A stretch of DNA of 64,000 nucleotides, from assembly GCF_002940685.1 (NCBI RefSeq), contig NZ_PNFP01000004.1, forward strand, positions 310,001-374,000. Reading direction: 5' to 3'. A program made the translations under genes and the position numbers. Source of the DNA: Ensifer adhaerens (GTDB lineage: Bacteria > Pseudomonadota > Alphaproteobacteria > Rhizobiales > Rhizobiaceae). This document shows positions 45,796 through 54,358 of this stretch, one piece after another. A model generated the notes under the pieces. That model did no database searches. It saw nothing but the letters and a program-made list of their open reading frames with translations, and was not told where the DNA came from. Positions within the stretch are counted from its first letter, which is position 1; the number at the start of each line of letters is the position of its first letter.

Positions 45796-46347
45796 TTAGC
45801 GGCACTCGCCCCGGTGGATGACCTGGAAGCCGGCACCACCCGCCTCGCAGGCGTTCGGGAAGGTTTCGATGCGGCTGCCGCGCTGACCGCAGACCGGCGC
45901 ATATTCGCGGGTGCAGAACTGGCCTTCGGAGGGACGGTCGTCCTCGCGGCGGCATTCGCCGCGGCCGATCACCTGGAAGCCCTCGGAACGCGCCTGGCAG
46001 GCGTTCGAGAAGGTCTGCGTGCGACGGCCGCGCTGGCCGCACACCGGATTGTATTCCATGGTGCAGGCCTGCGGCTCGCGATCCGGCGGGCGATAGTCCG
46101 GACGGCATTCGCCGCGGTGGATGACGTTGAAGCCGTCGGCGCGCGCCTGGCAGGAGTTCGGGAAGCTGCGCATACGATTGCCGCGCTCGCCGCAAACCGG
46201 CGCATATTCCATCGTGCAGGCCTGCGGGCGAGTCGGCCTCGGCCCCGGCCGCGGCTCGTCGACGACGACGGTACAGGCCGAGAGAAAGCCGAGCGCCAGC
46301 ATCAGCACGGCGATCGGCCTGGTGAGAAGTAGTTTGAGAAGTGCCAT
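45796..46347 (-). CDS. Lipoprotein with three Kazal-type protease-inhibitor domains
   Basis: A 183-residue lipoprotein (lipobox FLSAC after a hydrophobic signal) with three near-identical 40-residue Kazal-like units. Each has the CTMEYAPVCGERG pattern, a central FPNSCQA and a closing HRGEC, five to six Cys per unit. Kazal domains inhibit serine proteases; the reactive-site residues before EYAPV differ little between units. It is probably held in the outer membrane or periplasm. The target, self or host protease, is unknown. Own terminator; single gene. Confidence 0.88.
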   Translation of the reverse strand: MALLKLLLTRPIAVLMLALGFLSACTVVVDEPRPGPRPTRPQACTMEYAPVCGERGNRMRSFPNSCQARADGFNVIHRGECRPDYRPPDREPQACTMEYNPVCGQRGRRTQTFSNACQARSEGFQVIGRGECRREDDRPSEGQFCTREYAPVCGQRGSRIETFPNACEAGGAGFQVIHRGECR

Positions 46348-46605
46348 GGTGTCCCCTCTGGTGCAGCGGTCGGCAACCGGAGCGACGCCCCGTCGATTGT
46401 CTCCCGCTTCTCGCGTATCTATCCCCAGCCACGATCAGGTCAAGACGGAGATTCTCGTCGTGCACGGTAACCGGAGGCGAGATCGGCAGATAGGCCACAA
46501 TCGTTGTCACAGCATTGCGATTGCCGGCAGCCCATCGTTGCGACGACGCCGCAATCGAAGCCCGCGAGCGTGTCCGGTTTAGCCGGCTGACGAACGCTGT
46601 CGGCC

Positions 46606-46896
46606 TTAGATGAACTTGACGCTTATCGTCGTCACTTCGCTCGCGATCGTTTTCAGCGCATCGAGAAATAGCACGTTGCCCTTTCCGGTTCGTACCCCCG
46701 CCAATTCGTCGGAGTTCGAAAAAACGAGCGCAACCTCACCCGGCCATCCCGGTCCACCGCCCTCAACGGCATCCCAGAATGCATCGAGGTTGCAGCCGAA
46801 CATGCCCGCACCCTCCGGCTTCACGACATCGAGATAGCGCTGCCAAAATTCGGCGGACGATCGGATTCCGGAACAATCGACAACAACTTCTTTCAT
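46606..46896 (-). CDS. Barstar family protein
   Basis: A 96-residue protein beginning MKEVVVDCSGIRSSAEFWQRY, then GAGMFGCNLDAFWDAVEGG. This is the barstar fold, an inhibitor of barnase-type ribonucleases, including the NLDAFWD helix that plugs the RNase site. No barnase-like nuclease gene lies next to it, so it may guard against a toxin encoded elsewhere or delivered by other cells. ATG 46896 is chosen because upstream codons in frame do not fit the fold. Confidence 0.85.
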   Translation of the reverse strand: MKEVVVDCSGIRSSAEFWQRYLDVVKPEGAGMFGCNLDAFWDAVEGGGPGWPGEVALVFSNSDELAGVRTGKGNVLFLDALKTIASEVTTISVKFI

Positions 46897-47052
46897 ATCC
46901 CGACCATGACCATTGCCTGGAACGACAGTCAACCTTCCGGTTGTCGCCGCACTTTGCGCACGGCATGAGGGTGGCAAACGCCCACGGTGGCAGGGCGCGA
47001 AAAACCCGCGCGGCATGCCGCGCGGATGTAACAAGAACTGCAAGCCTTGTGC

Positions 47053-48867
47053 TCAAGCTGCGCGGCCGTAACCTGCGTGCGACGCCGAAGGCTGCAGCCG
47101 GAACTTCGTCAGCAGCGACTTCAGCTCGCGGCTCTCGGCGGCGAGCGTCTGGCTGGCGGCCGTCGTTTCCTCCACCATCGCGGCGTTCTGCTGCGTCATC
47201 TGGTCCATGCTGTTGACGGCGACATTGACCTCCTGCAGCCCGGTCGCCTGCTCGCGCGCGGCAGTCGCGATCGAGGCCACCTGCTCGTTGACCCGATTGA
47301 CCTGCGCCTCGATCTCCGACAGCGCCTCGCCCGTCGAGCGGACGAGATCGACGCCGGCGCCGACCTCGCGCACCGAGGCGCCGATCAGTTCCTTGATCTC
47401 CTTGGCGGCACCGGCGGAACGCTGCGCCAGTTCGCGCACTTCCTGGGCGACGACGGCAAAGCCGCGGCCCGCCTCGCCCGCACGCGCCGCCTCGACACCG
47501 GCGTTGAGTGCAAGCAGGTTCGTCTGGAAGGCGATCTCGTCGATGACGCCGATGATCTGGCCGATGCGGCCGGACGAGCTTTCGATCCGCCCCATGGCGT
47601 CGATGGCGTTGCGCACGATGCCGCCGGACCTGGCGGCACTCACCCTGGTCTGATCGACCATCTCGCGTGCCTCGTTCGCCCGCTCGGAGGCGTGGCGAAC
47701 CGTCGAGGTGATTTCGTCCAGCGCCGCGGCCGTCTCTTCAAGGGCGGCTGCCTGCTGCTCCGTGCGGCGGGAAAGATTGTTGGCGGCCTCGGAAATGTCG
47801 CCGGCGCTGGCCGTGACGATCTCGGTCGAATGCGAGATCGAGCCGATGACATCGCGAAGGGCTGCGACGGCGGTGTTGAAGTCGTGCCGCAGCTTGCCGT
47901 ATTCCGGCGCGATATGGCCGATCTCGGCGGTGAGGTCGCCGCTCGCCAGGAGTTCGAGCGCCGCACCGACGGTTTCCATCGTCTCGGCCTGCGCTTCAGC
48001 CGTCGCCCGCTGGCGCTGCTCGTTGCCGCGCCGCTCGGAACTCAGTCGCTCCTGCTGCTCCGCCTCGCGCGAGCGCAGCTCCAGCCGTTCGCGCACCGAG
48101 TCGCGCAGGACAACGAGGACCTTGGCCATCTGGCCGATCTCGTCGCCACGGTCGGTTTCCGGAACCTCCGAGGAAAGATCCTCGTCTGCGATTGCCCGCA
48201 TCGAGGCCTTCAGCTTTTCGACCGGCTTGACGACGCTGCGCACGATCGCCAGTGCCGCCATCAGGATGGCAAGCGCGGCAGCGGCAAGAATACCCGCCAC
48301 CTGAAGGGCGCGCTCACGGAACATCGCCGCCAGATCGTCGGCATAGACGCCAGTGCCGACCACCCAGCCCCAGGGCTTGAAGCCGGCGACATGGGAATAT
48401 TTCAGCACCGGCGCATCGGCACCCGGCTTCGGCCAGTAGTAGTCGACGAAACCCTGGCCGCTCTTCTCCACGGTCTTTACGAACTCGACGAAGAGCTGCT
48501 TGCCGTTGGGATCCTTGTTTTCAGTAAGGTCCTTGCCGTCGAGCTCCGGCTTGATCGGATGCATCACCATGGTCGGATGCATGTCGTTGACCCAGAAATA
48601 GCCGCTGCCCTGGTAGCGCATCGCCTTGATCGCCTCGAGCGCGCGCTTCTGTGCTTCCTCGCGCGACAGCGTGCCGGCCGCTTCCAGCTTGTGGTAGGCG
48701 TCGAACACCGAGATCGCGTTCTCGTCCATCGCCGCGAGCATCGCCTTGCGTTCGCCGACGAGCTTCTCCTGCGCCTGGAACAGACCGAAGGTCAGCGCCG
48801 CCGCCATCGTCAGAAGCGCAAATGCCACCAGCGCGTAGAGACGCGCCGAAATCCTGAATTTCTTCAT
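47053..48867 (-). CDS. Methyl-accepting chemotaxis protein with sCache domain
   Basis: A 604-residue chemoreceptor. Membrane helix 1 (about 12-32), a periplasmic single Cache domain ([34 protein letters not shown]), membrane helix 2 near 190, HAMP, and the signalling tip [20 protein letters not shown]. Cache receptors of rhizobia such as McpV bind small carboxylates, and a similar ligand is plausible. There is no C-terminal tether pentapeptide. ATG 48867 precedes the [14 protein letters not shown] helix; the longer frame is not conserved-looking. Confidence 0.93.
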   Translation of the reverse strand: MKKFRISARLYALVAFALLTMAAALTFGLFQAQEKLVGERKAMLAAMDENAISVFDAYHKLEAAGTLSREEAQKRALEAIKAMRYQGSGYFWVNDMHPTMVMHPIKPELDGKDLTENKDPNGKQLFVEFVKTVEKSGQGFVDYYWPKPGADAPVLKYSHVAGFKPWGWVVGTGVYADDLAAMFRERALQVAGILAAAALAILMAALAIVRSVVKPVEKLKASMRAIADEDLSSEVPETDRGDEIGQMAKVLVVLRDSVRERLELRSREAEQQERLSSERRGNEQRQRATAEAQAETMETVGAALELLASGDLTAEIGHIAPEYGKLRHDFNTAVAALRDVIGSISHSTEIVTASAGDISEAANNLSRRTEQQAAALEETAAALDEITSTVRHASERANEAREMVDQTRVSAARSGGIVRNAIDAMGRIESSSGRIGQIIGVIDEIAFQTNLLALNAGVEAARAGEAGRGFAVVAQEVRELAQRSAGAAKEIKELIGASVREVGAGVDLVRSTGEALSEIEAQVNRVNEQVASIATAAREQATGLQEVNVAVNSMDQMTQQNAAMVEETTAASQTLAAESRELKSLLTKFRLQPSASHAGYGRAA

Positions 48868-49140
48868 TGCCAATCCCCTGCCCCTCGGCGCTCCCCGCGC
48901 CGCCCCAAATCCTGGCTGCCGCGGCAAAGCCGGCAGGCACTCCCAGAGCCTGCAGGTTAGGATGAGGTCTTTGCAAAGCTCCTAACGAGCACCCCCTAAA
49001 TTTGACAATTCTCAATCAGCTTATGCGAAAGTCTAACGAGCAGGCGGTTCAAGGGCCGAGCCGGCATTTGTGCGGCACCGGGTCTTCCCTCCAGAAGTGC
49101 GCTCGGGTTACATCTTTTCTCCAACAGGGAGACAGGCTGC

Positions 49141-49530
49141 ATGACCTCACAGACGAGACCCACCGGCGAACTCACCTTGCGCACGCTCGCCATGCCAGGC
49201 GATGCCAATGCGGCCGGCGATATCTTCGGCGGCTGGGTGATGGCGCAGATGGACCTGTCCTGCGGCATTCGCGCGGCCGAGCGCGCCCGCGGCCGCGTCG
49301 TGACTGCGGCCGTCAAGGAGATGGCCTTCGCGCTGCCCGTCAAGATCGGCGACACGCTCTGCATCTACACGGACGTCGTCAAGGTCGGCCGCACCTCGAT
49401 GACGCTCAAGGTCGAGGCCTGGGCGCAGCGCTATCTGTCGCATCTCATGGAAAAGGTGACGGACGCCATCTTCGTCATGGTCGCGCTCGACGAGCACGGC
49501 AAGCCCAAGCCGGTGCCGGCGGAAGAATAG
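49141..49530 (+). CDS. Acyl-CoA thioesterase (YciA-like hotdog fold)
   Basis: A 129-residue thioesterase hydrolysing acyl-CoA in the cytoplasm. Hotdog motif DANAAGDIFGGWVMAQMD carries the catalytic Asp-type residue, followed by AVKEMAFALPVKIGDTLC and VKVGRTSMTLKVEAW. It starts an apparent two-gene unit with the following membrane protein (its stop overlaps the next gene's ribosome binding site AGGAG). Confidence 0.92.
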   Translation: MTSQTRPTGELTLRTLAMPGDANAAGDIFGGWVMAQMDLSCGIRAAERARGRVVTAAVKEMAFALPVKIGDTLCIYTDVVKVGRTSMTLKVEAWAQRYLSHLMEKVTDAIFVMVALDEHGKPKPVPAEE

Positions 49531-49541
49531 GAGCGGCGCAC

Positions 49542-50132
49542 ATGGAGCCTGTCCAGACCGACCCGGAGATCTTCTCGCATATCCGCGTCGTCATGGGCAT
49601 GATCGTCAGCCTCAGCCTGGCGCGGCTCTTGAGCGGCGTTGCGCTCTTCGTCCAGCACCCCGGCAAGACGCGCGTCTACTGGATCCACCTCGGCTGGGTC
49701 CTCTTCATGTTCGTCTTCCTCGTGCATTTCTGGTGGTGGGAGTTCCACCTGCATTCGCTGGCCGTGATCGACGTCAGCGTCTACCTGTTCGTCGTCCTTT
49801 ACTGTTGCGTCTTCTTCTTCCTTTGCGTCATGCTGTTTCCAACGACGCTCGACGACTACAGCGACTACGAACACTACTTCATGTCGCGCCGGGCCTGGTT
49901 CTTCGGCGCGCTGGCTGTGGCCTTTGCCGTCGACCTCGTCGATACCGCGCTGAAGGGCAAGATGTATTTCGCCTCCTACGGCCTTGAGTATCCGCTGCGC
50001 AACGCCGCCTACATCCTCTTCTGCGTTGCTGCGGCCTGGACCCCGAACCGGCGCTTTCACGCGGCTTTCGTCGTCGCGGCCGTCGCCTACCAGCTCATCT
50101 GGATGTACCGGGCCTTCGACCTGCTGGATTGA
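49542..50132 (+). CDS. Hypothetical membrane protein (196 aa, about six helices)
   Basis: I do not recognise the family. The protein has a short acidic N-terminus (MEPVQTDPEIFSHIRVVMG) and about six aromatic-rich membrane helices (VLFMFVFLVHFWWWEFHLHS; FVVLYCCVFFFLCVMLF). A conserved-looking loop DDYSDYEHYFMSRRAWF lies between helices. ATG 49542 has AGGAG at 49529-49533, so translation is tied to the thioesterase. The role is unknown. Confidence 0.8.
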   Translation: MEPVQTDPEIFSHIRVVMGMIVSLSLARLLSGVALFVQHPGKTRVYWIHLGWVLFMFVFLVHFWWWEFHLHSLAVIDVSVYLFVVLYCCVFFFLCVMLFPTTLDDYSDYEHYFMSRRAWFFGALAVAFAVDLVDTALKGKMYFASYGLEYPLRNAAYILFCVAAAWTPNRRFHAAFVVAAVAYQLIWMYRAFDLLD

Positions 50133-50259
50133 GACGCTGCAATCGCGAGGCCGTCGTTTAAGGATTTCCGTCCGGCGGTCTTGATCCGGCGGCCATGCAG
50201 TGCTTTATCCGTTAGTCATATCTATATCTCGCATATGCAGGTCGGGGGACTGTTGCATC

Positions 50260-50904
50260 ATGGAAATCTTTACCGCTGCCGGTCTGGCGGCGCTTCTTCA
50301 AGTCATCGTCATTGACCTCGTTCTCGCCGGCGACAACGCCGTCGTGATCGGTCTCGCCGCCGCCGGACTGCCGACGGACCAGCGCAAGAAGGTCATTCTG
50401 GTCGGCATCATCGCAGCGACGGTGCTGCGCATCGCGCTGGCAAGCGTCACCGTCCAGTTGCTGGAGATCATCGGCCTGCTGCTCGCCGGCGGCATTCTGC
50501 TGCTCTGGGTCTGCTGGAAGATGTGGCGTGAAATTCGCGAACAGCAGGCGGCGCACGCGGCAGGCGAAAGCGGCGCTGCCAGCAATGCGCCGCAGAAGAC
50601 ATTCATGCAGGCGGCGATCCAGATCGTCATCGCCGACATCTCGATGTCGCTCGACAACGTTCTCGCCGTCGCAGGCGCTGCCCGCGAACATCCGACGATC
50701 CTGGTGATCGGGCTTGCGCTCTCGATCGCCATGATGGGCGTGGCGGCCGGCTTTATCGCCCGGCTGCTCAACCGCTACCACTGGATCGCCTATATCGGTC
50801 TCGCGATCATCCTCTATGTCTCGCTTGACATGATCTATCGCGGCGCCATCGAAGTCTGGCCGCATCTGGCGCCGGCCGTCGCCGCGGTGGCGGCCGTGGT
50901 CTAA
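50260..50904 (+). CDS. TerC family integral membrane protein
   Basis: A 214-residue membrane protein of the TerC/YjbE family, linked elsewhere to manganese or tellurite handling and to metal loading of exported enzymes. Two inverted halves carry the acidic motifs DLVLAGDNAVVIGLAA and ADISMSLDNVLAVAG. ATG 50260 is preceded by GGGGGA about 11 bases upstream. No yybP-ykoY (manganese) riboswitch was recognised. Terminated by the following hairpin. Confidence 0.92.
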   Translation: MEIFTAAGLAALLQVIVIDLVLAGDNAVVIGLAAAGLPTDQRKKVILVGIIAATVLRIALASVTVQLLEIIGLLLAGGILLLWVCWKMWREIREQQAAHAAGESGAASNAPQKTFMQAAIQIVIADISMSLDNVLAVAGAAREHPTILVIGLALSIAMMGVAAGFIARLLNRYHWIAYIGLAIILYVSLDMIYRGAIEVWPHLAPAVAAVAAVV

Positions 50905-50930
50905 CGCCACCCCGCGAAATCTACGCATGC

Positions 50931-50963
50931 AAAAAGGCAGGGGTCGCGCCCTGCCTTTTTCTT
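50931..50963. terminator. Terminator between TerC and DUF486 genes
   Basis: Perfect 12-bp arms (AAAAAGGCAGGG and complement) with a 6-base loop and a T-run. The A-run and T-run on both sides let it work for both convergent genes. Confidence 0.9.
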
Positions 50964-50997
50964 TGCAGCCGTTTCAGGCGATGCCGCGCGAGGCCGG

Positions 50998-51351
50998 TCA
51001 TCCCTTGAAGATGAAGGAAGCACCCGCAGCGATCAGCGCGAAACCGACCAGATGGTTCCAGCCGATCGACTCCTTCAGCCAGAAGACCGAGAAGGCTGCA
51101 AAGACGATCAGCGTGATCACCTCCTGCATCGTCTTCAGCTGGGCCGCCGAATAGACCTGGTGGCCGATACGGTTTGCCGGCACCGCCAGGCAATACTCGA
51201 AGAAGGCGATCCCCCAGCTCGCGACGATCGCCATGTAGAGCGGCGACGACGTGTACTTCAGGTGGCCGTACCACGCGAAGGTCATGAAGACGTTGGAGAT
51301 CAGGAGCAGAAGAACGGGCCAGAGATAGGCCGGTGCAAGGGTGAACGACAT
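50998..51351 (-). CDS. DUF486 (DMT superfamily) membrane protein
   Basis: A 117-residue four-helix membrane protein. VLLLLISNVFMTFAWYGHLK, WGIAFFEYCLAVPANRIGH and LKTMQEVITLIVFAAFSVFWL are the DUF486 signature. Related to small multidrug/DMT transporters, it probably acts as a dimer; the substrate is unknown. ATG 51351 is preferred because the longer frame is not membrane-like. Confidence 0.9.
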   Translation of the reverse strand: MSFTLAPAYLWPVLLLLISNVFMTFAWYGHLKYTSSPLYMAIVASWGIAFFEYCLAVPANRIGHQVYSAAQLKTMQEVITLIVFAAFSVFWLKESIGWNHLVGFALIAAGASFIFKG

Positions 51352-51834
51352 GAAGAACCTCGGCGCGCGAATCACGCTGAGACGATGCGCCGCCGCCCCG
51401 TCCGTGCGCAAGCGCCGCCCGTATTTCGATGCCCGGACCACTACCGATGCGCGCGTGATCACGATTTTTCTAGTACTTACGGTGGCGAACCGGCGCGAAT
51501 CGCTCAGCAATTTCGCGAGTTTGCAATCCCTGCCCTAGTTTTTTACGGGTTTTGCCACAATTTTGCACCGGCGCATGGTCAATGAAGCCTTGCTGCCCGA
51601 CGGGGCAGACAGGGGAATACCACACTTCGAAACGGCAGTTGCCGTGAAGCTGGCTCCGCGGTGTGACGCGGTTCGCCGACGTGCCCGATGCGGCGTCTCG
51701 GACGCCTGCACGCGCGCGCCCGCTGATATCTCCCCGCCCAACATTGGAAACCGTTGAGCAACCGGGTGCCATGCCGGCGATTGCCTGGCCGCCCCAACCG
51801 TTCGCACCAAGCAACTTGTCAAGGAGACCTGACC
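51352..51834. other. Long intergenic region between divergent DUF486 and TIGR02594 genes
   Basis: About 480 bp with no convincing gene; overlapping frames on both strands look random. It holds divergent promoters. The AT-rich tract around 51530-51560 is the best promoter-like segment. Confidence 0.45.
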
Positions 51835-52278
51835 ATGAAGGTCCTGGCGTTTCTTGCGGCTGCCTATGTCGCGCTACTGACACCTGAATTCGCCAATGCG
51901 GGCATGCTTGCCCAGGCGCAGCAATACAAGGGCCTGCACGAGGTCAAGAACAACAAGACCCTTCGCGCAGCGCTCGGCATCAATCCGGCCCGCACGCCCT
52001 GGTGCGGCCATTTTATGGGCATGGTCGCCCGCAAGGCCGGACGCAGCCCGCCGCAGAGCTTCGGCATCGCCCGTTCATGGCTGCGTTTCGGCGCGCCGGT
52101 GAAGCTCGGCTATGCCCGTCCCGGCGACGTCGTCGTCGTGCGCACCGGCCGCGGCTATCACGTCGGCATCCTGTCCACGCTGTCGAAGTCGACGGCCCAG
52201 CTGATCGGCGGCAACCAGTCCGGCGGCGTCAGGGTCTCGCAGTTCGCACGCGGCCAGGTCGTCGCCATCAGGCGGTAG
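51835..52278 (+). CDS. TIGR02594/CHAP-like secreted cysteine peptidase family protein
   Basis: A 147-residue exported protein: signal peptide (MKVLAFLAAAYVALLT, cleaved after ANA), then the fold of TIGR02594 proteins with the putative catalytic Cys in TPWCGHFMG and His in GYHVGIL. SFGIARSWLRFG and YARPGDVVVV are also typical. Related CHAP/NlpC enzymes cut peptidoglycan peptides, so a cell wall role is likely. ATG 51835 has AAGGAGA at 51821-51827. Confidence 0.87.
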   Translation: MKVLAFLAAAYVALLTPEFANAGMLAQAQQYKGLHEVKNNKTLRAALGINPARTPWCGHFMGMVARKAGRSPPQSFGIARSWLRFGAPVKLGYARPGDVVVVRTGRGYHVGILSTLSKSTAQLIGGNQSGGVRVSQFARGQVVAIRR

Positions 52279-52346
52279 CGCGGCCACAAGCCACGCCCGA
52301 TCGAGCTGATTTCAGGACCGGCTTTCCGGATAGACGACACGCGCCC

Positions 52347-52862
52347 TCAACGCAGGGACAATCGCATGGCGCACCGGCGCTCCGGCGGCAAACCGTGCGC
52401 GGCCTCGTTGGCAAGGATTTGCGCGAGACGCGTGTCGAGCGCGCTTGTGTCGAGCGTCACGAACCCGAGTTTGCGGTAGAAATGCTCGTTCCAGGCAAGA
52501 TCGCGGAACGTCGTCAACGTGACGGCGGCGAGCGATGTCACACGCGCATGCGTGATCGCCGCCAGCATCAGCATGCGCCCGAGCCCCTGCCCCTGGCGCT
52601 CCGCCTCGACGGCAAGCTGCCAGATGTGCATGGCATCTCCGGCAACGTTCGCGCAAAGAAAGCCGATCGGCCGGTCGGCGGCATCGACGACCACCACCGA
52701 CAGCCCGCTGCGCAGGAATTCGCGATGGGCTTCGGCCGATTGCACGTCGTCGTCGGCAATCCAGGCAAGCTCGGGAATGGCTCGGAACACCTCGCCCGAG
52801 GAGCGCTCGATGGCGGGAAGCAAGGCGGCGTCGTCTTTTCGTGTGGGTCGAATCAAAGGCAT
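52347..52862 (-). CDS. GNAT family N-acetyltransferase
   Basis: A 171-residue acetyltransferase: IRPTRKDDAALLPAIE, the core HIWQLAVEAERQGQGLGRMLM (acetyl-CoA loop QGQGLG) and FYRKLGFVTLD. The substrate is unknown. It lies about 80 bp downstream (reverse sense) of one copy of a 75-bp repeat, which may hold its promoter. Confidence 0.88.
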   Translation of the reverse strand: MPLIRPTRKDDAALLPAIERSSGEVFRAIPELAWIADDDVQSAEAHREFLRSGLSVVVVDAADRPIGFLCANVAGDAMHIWQLAVEAERQGQGLGRMLMLAAITHARVTSLAAVTLTTFRDLAWNEHFYRKLGFVTLDTSALDTRLAQILANEAAHGLPPERRCAMRLSLR

Positions 52863-52942
52863 GATGGCGCCATCCTACCGCTGCCGGGCGCCACGTCGAC
52901 ACCTGCGCTGCAATCCCTTGGCCGACTGCCATGTCGCTTAGG

Positions 52943-53016
52943 TCACCGACGGACAAAGCGTATCCAGATTTGGCTGAAGCGCGTTTGACGAGAGCAAGGT
53001 CGTTTTCGCTTCGACG
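52943..53016. repeat. Imperfect direct repeat, copy 1
   Basis: About 75 bp sharing long stretches with 53499-53578, for example GGCTGAAGCG and GTTTGACGAGAGCAAGG, with a few substitutions and small gaps. It lies upstream of the 52347-52862 GNAT gene in the sense of transcription. Confidence 0.75.
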
Positions 53017-53131
53017 GTAGCTGCACCTTCCCGATCGTCGACCGGTTCGGCACCGGCTACGTCACCATGGATCAGTTGGGACAGCGCTACGCCGATCCCC
53101 GAGAGTTCAACGCTACGCCGACGCGAAACCC

Positions 53132-53446
53132 CTACTCTTCAACGACTTCGCTGATCTGCACGATGGGGGCGATGTCCGTATAGCTGGCGACGTCCGCGGC
53201 GATCTCTGCGCGGTGAGGACCCAACGCCTCCTGGAATATCGCCAGACTCGGCGAGTAGACGTGGCACGCCGCGACGAACTCCGGCGCGCTTCCAGGTTCG
53301 CGACCCGCAAGGCCCTTATCGATCTCGTAGCGCAGGCAGGCATCGCCGAGCCGTTCCTGGATCAGTGGCATATGGCGGGTGCGGTAGTAGTCGTGATCGA
53401 ACTTCGAACCGCCATCGGACGGATAGTAGACACTCATCTTGATCAT
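53132..53446 (-). CDS. EthD family protein
   Basis: A 104-residue ferredoxin-like-fold protein of the EthD family (YYPSDGGSKFDHDYYRTRHMPLI, then CHVYSPSLAIFQEALG). EthD is required for ether-fuel degradation in actinobacteria, but most members have unknown roles, often in oxidative catabolism. ATG 53446 has AGGAG upstream. It is a single gene between two copies of a 75-bp repeat. Confidence 0.88.
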   Translation of the reverse strand: MIKMSVYYPSDGGSKFDHDYYRTRHMPLIQERLGDACLRYEIDKGLAGREPGSAPEFVAACHVYSPSLAIFQEALGPHRAEIAADVASYTDIAPIVQISEVVEE

Positions 53447-53498
53447 GGTCGGGCTCCTGCCTGAACGCCTCTGCGAGCGTTCGAGGGGCATTTCTAGC

Positions 53499-53578
53499 TC
53501 ACCGACTCGTAAAGCGCATCCAGATTATGGCTGAAGCGAGTTTGACGAGAGCAAGGTTTTCGCTGTGCTTTTCGACGC
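53499..53578. repeat. Imperfect direct repeat, copy 2
   Basis: The second copy of the repeat at 52943-53016. It lies about 50 bp upstream of the EthD gene in the sense of transcription and just past the 53607 GNAT gene's stop. Confidence 0.75.
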
Positions 53579-53606
53579 GGGTGGCGACGGCACGGAAGTG
53601 CGCGAC

Positions 53607-54104
53607 CTAGAGCGGCAGCGCCATCAGCATCTCGTCGAAATAGGCATCGTCGACCCGCAACGCCCGCTGTTCCAGCCCGTATTCGACAAATCCCGCATTC
53701 CGGTAAAGGTTGAGGGCAGCGGCGTTGGACAAAACGACCGTCAGCAGCAGCCGTTCCACCCTGCCGCGCGCCTCCGCGATGATCCCGTCCACCAGCAGGC
53801 GCGAAAGCCCGCTGCCCCGCGCTTCCGGCAAGACATACATGCCCCAGAGGGTGCCCTTGTGCCTTGCCTTGACCGCCGTCGGGATTGCGAGGCCAGCAAC
53901 CCCCATCAGCTTTTCGCCGCGATCGAAGGCACCGAGGACGAAGCCGCCGTCGAGGCGTTCCGCCGTTACCGCGAGCGGCCGGCCCGCCTCGTCGTCGTAG
54001 GATGCGCCAAAGGCCTCCGGATGCTTCAGCAGCCCGTCGAGCCGGACCTCCCGATAGGCCTCGGCATCACAGGAGTTGAGCCGGCGAATGGAAAAAGGCG
54101 CCAT
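53607..54104 (-). CDS. GNAT family N-acetyltransferase
   Basis: A 165-residue acetyltransferase: FSIRRLNSCDAEAYREVRLD at the N-terminus, GTLWGMYVLPEARGSGLSRL (acetyl-CoA loop) and ALNLYRNAGFVEYGLE. It is not closely similar to the other GNATs in the window. The substrate is unknown. ATG 54104 is chosen because homologous proteins start just before the FSIRRL strand. Confidence 0.88.
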   Translation of the reverse strand: MAPFSIRRLNSCDAEAYREVRLDGLLKHPEAFGASYDDEAGRPLAVTAERLDGGFVLGAFDRGEKLMGVAGLAIPTAVKARHKGTLWGMYVLPEARGSGLSRLLVDGIIAEARGRVERLLLTVVLSNAAALNLYRNAGFVEYGLEQRALRVDDAYFDEMLMALPL

Positions 54105-54358
54105 CACTGTCGATCCCGTGCGCGATAGAGTTTGCGCACCGAACGAAGCTCGGCGGCATGAACGCCGCGAACCTTGCACAATCGACCGCCTCGTGGAAGT
54201 GGCGGCGCCTACAATCTGCCGTAGAAGCCGCGCGGAACATTTTTGCGCATTGCGCAGCGACTCCAGGCCGGATCAGGGCGATTTACGCTTCTCGGACTTT
54301 CTAATTTAAGTTACGCTTAATTTCCTTCTGACCAGATGCCGCAGGAGGGCCCGCCGCC

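Noticed and set aside
50133-50259. Possible manganese (yybP-ykoY) riboswitch before the TerC gene
   Set aside because: The conserved loop sequences were not found; the 127 bp leader shows no matching stem arrangement.
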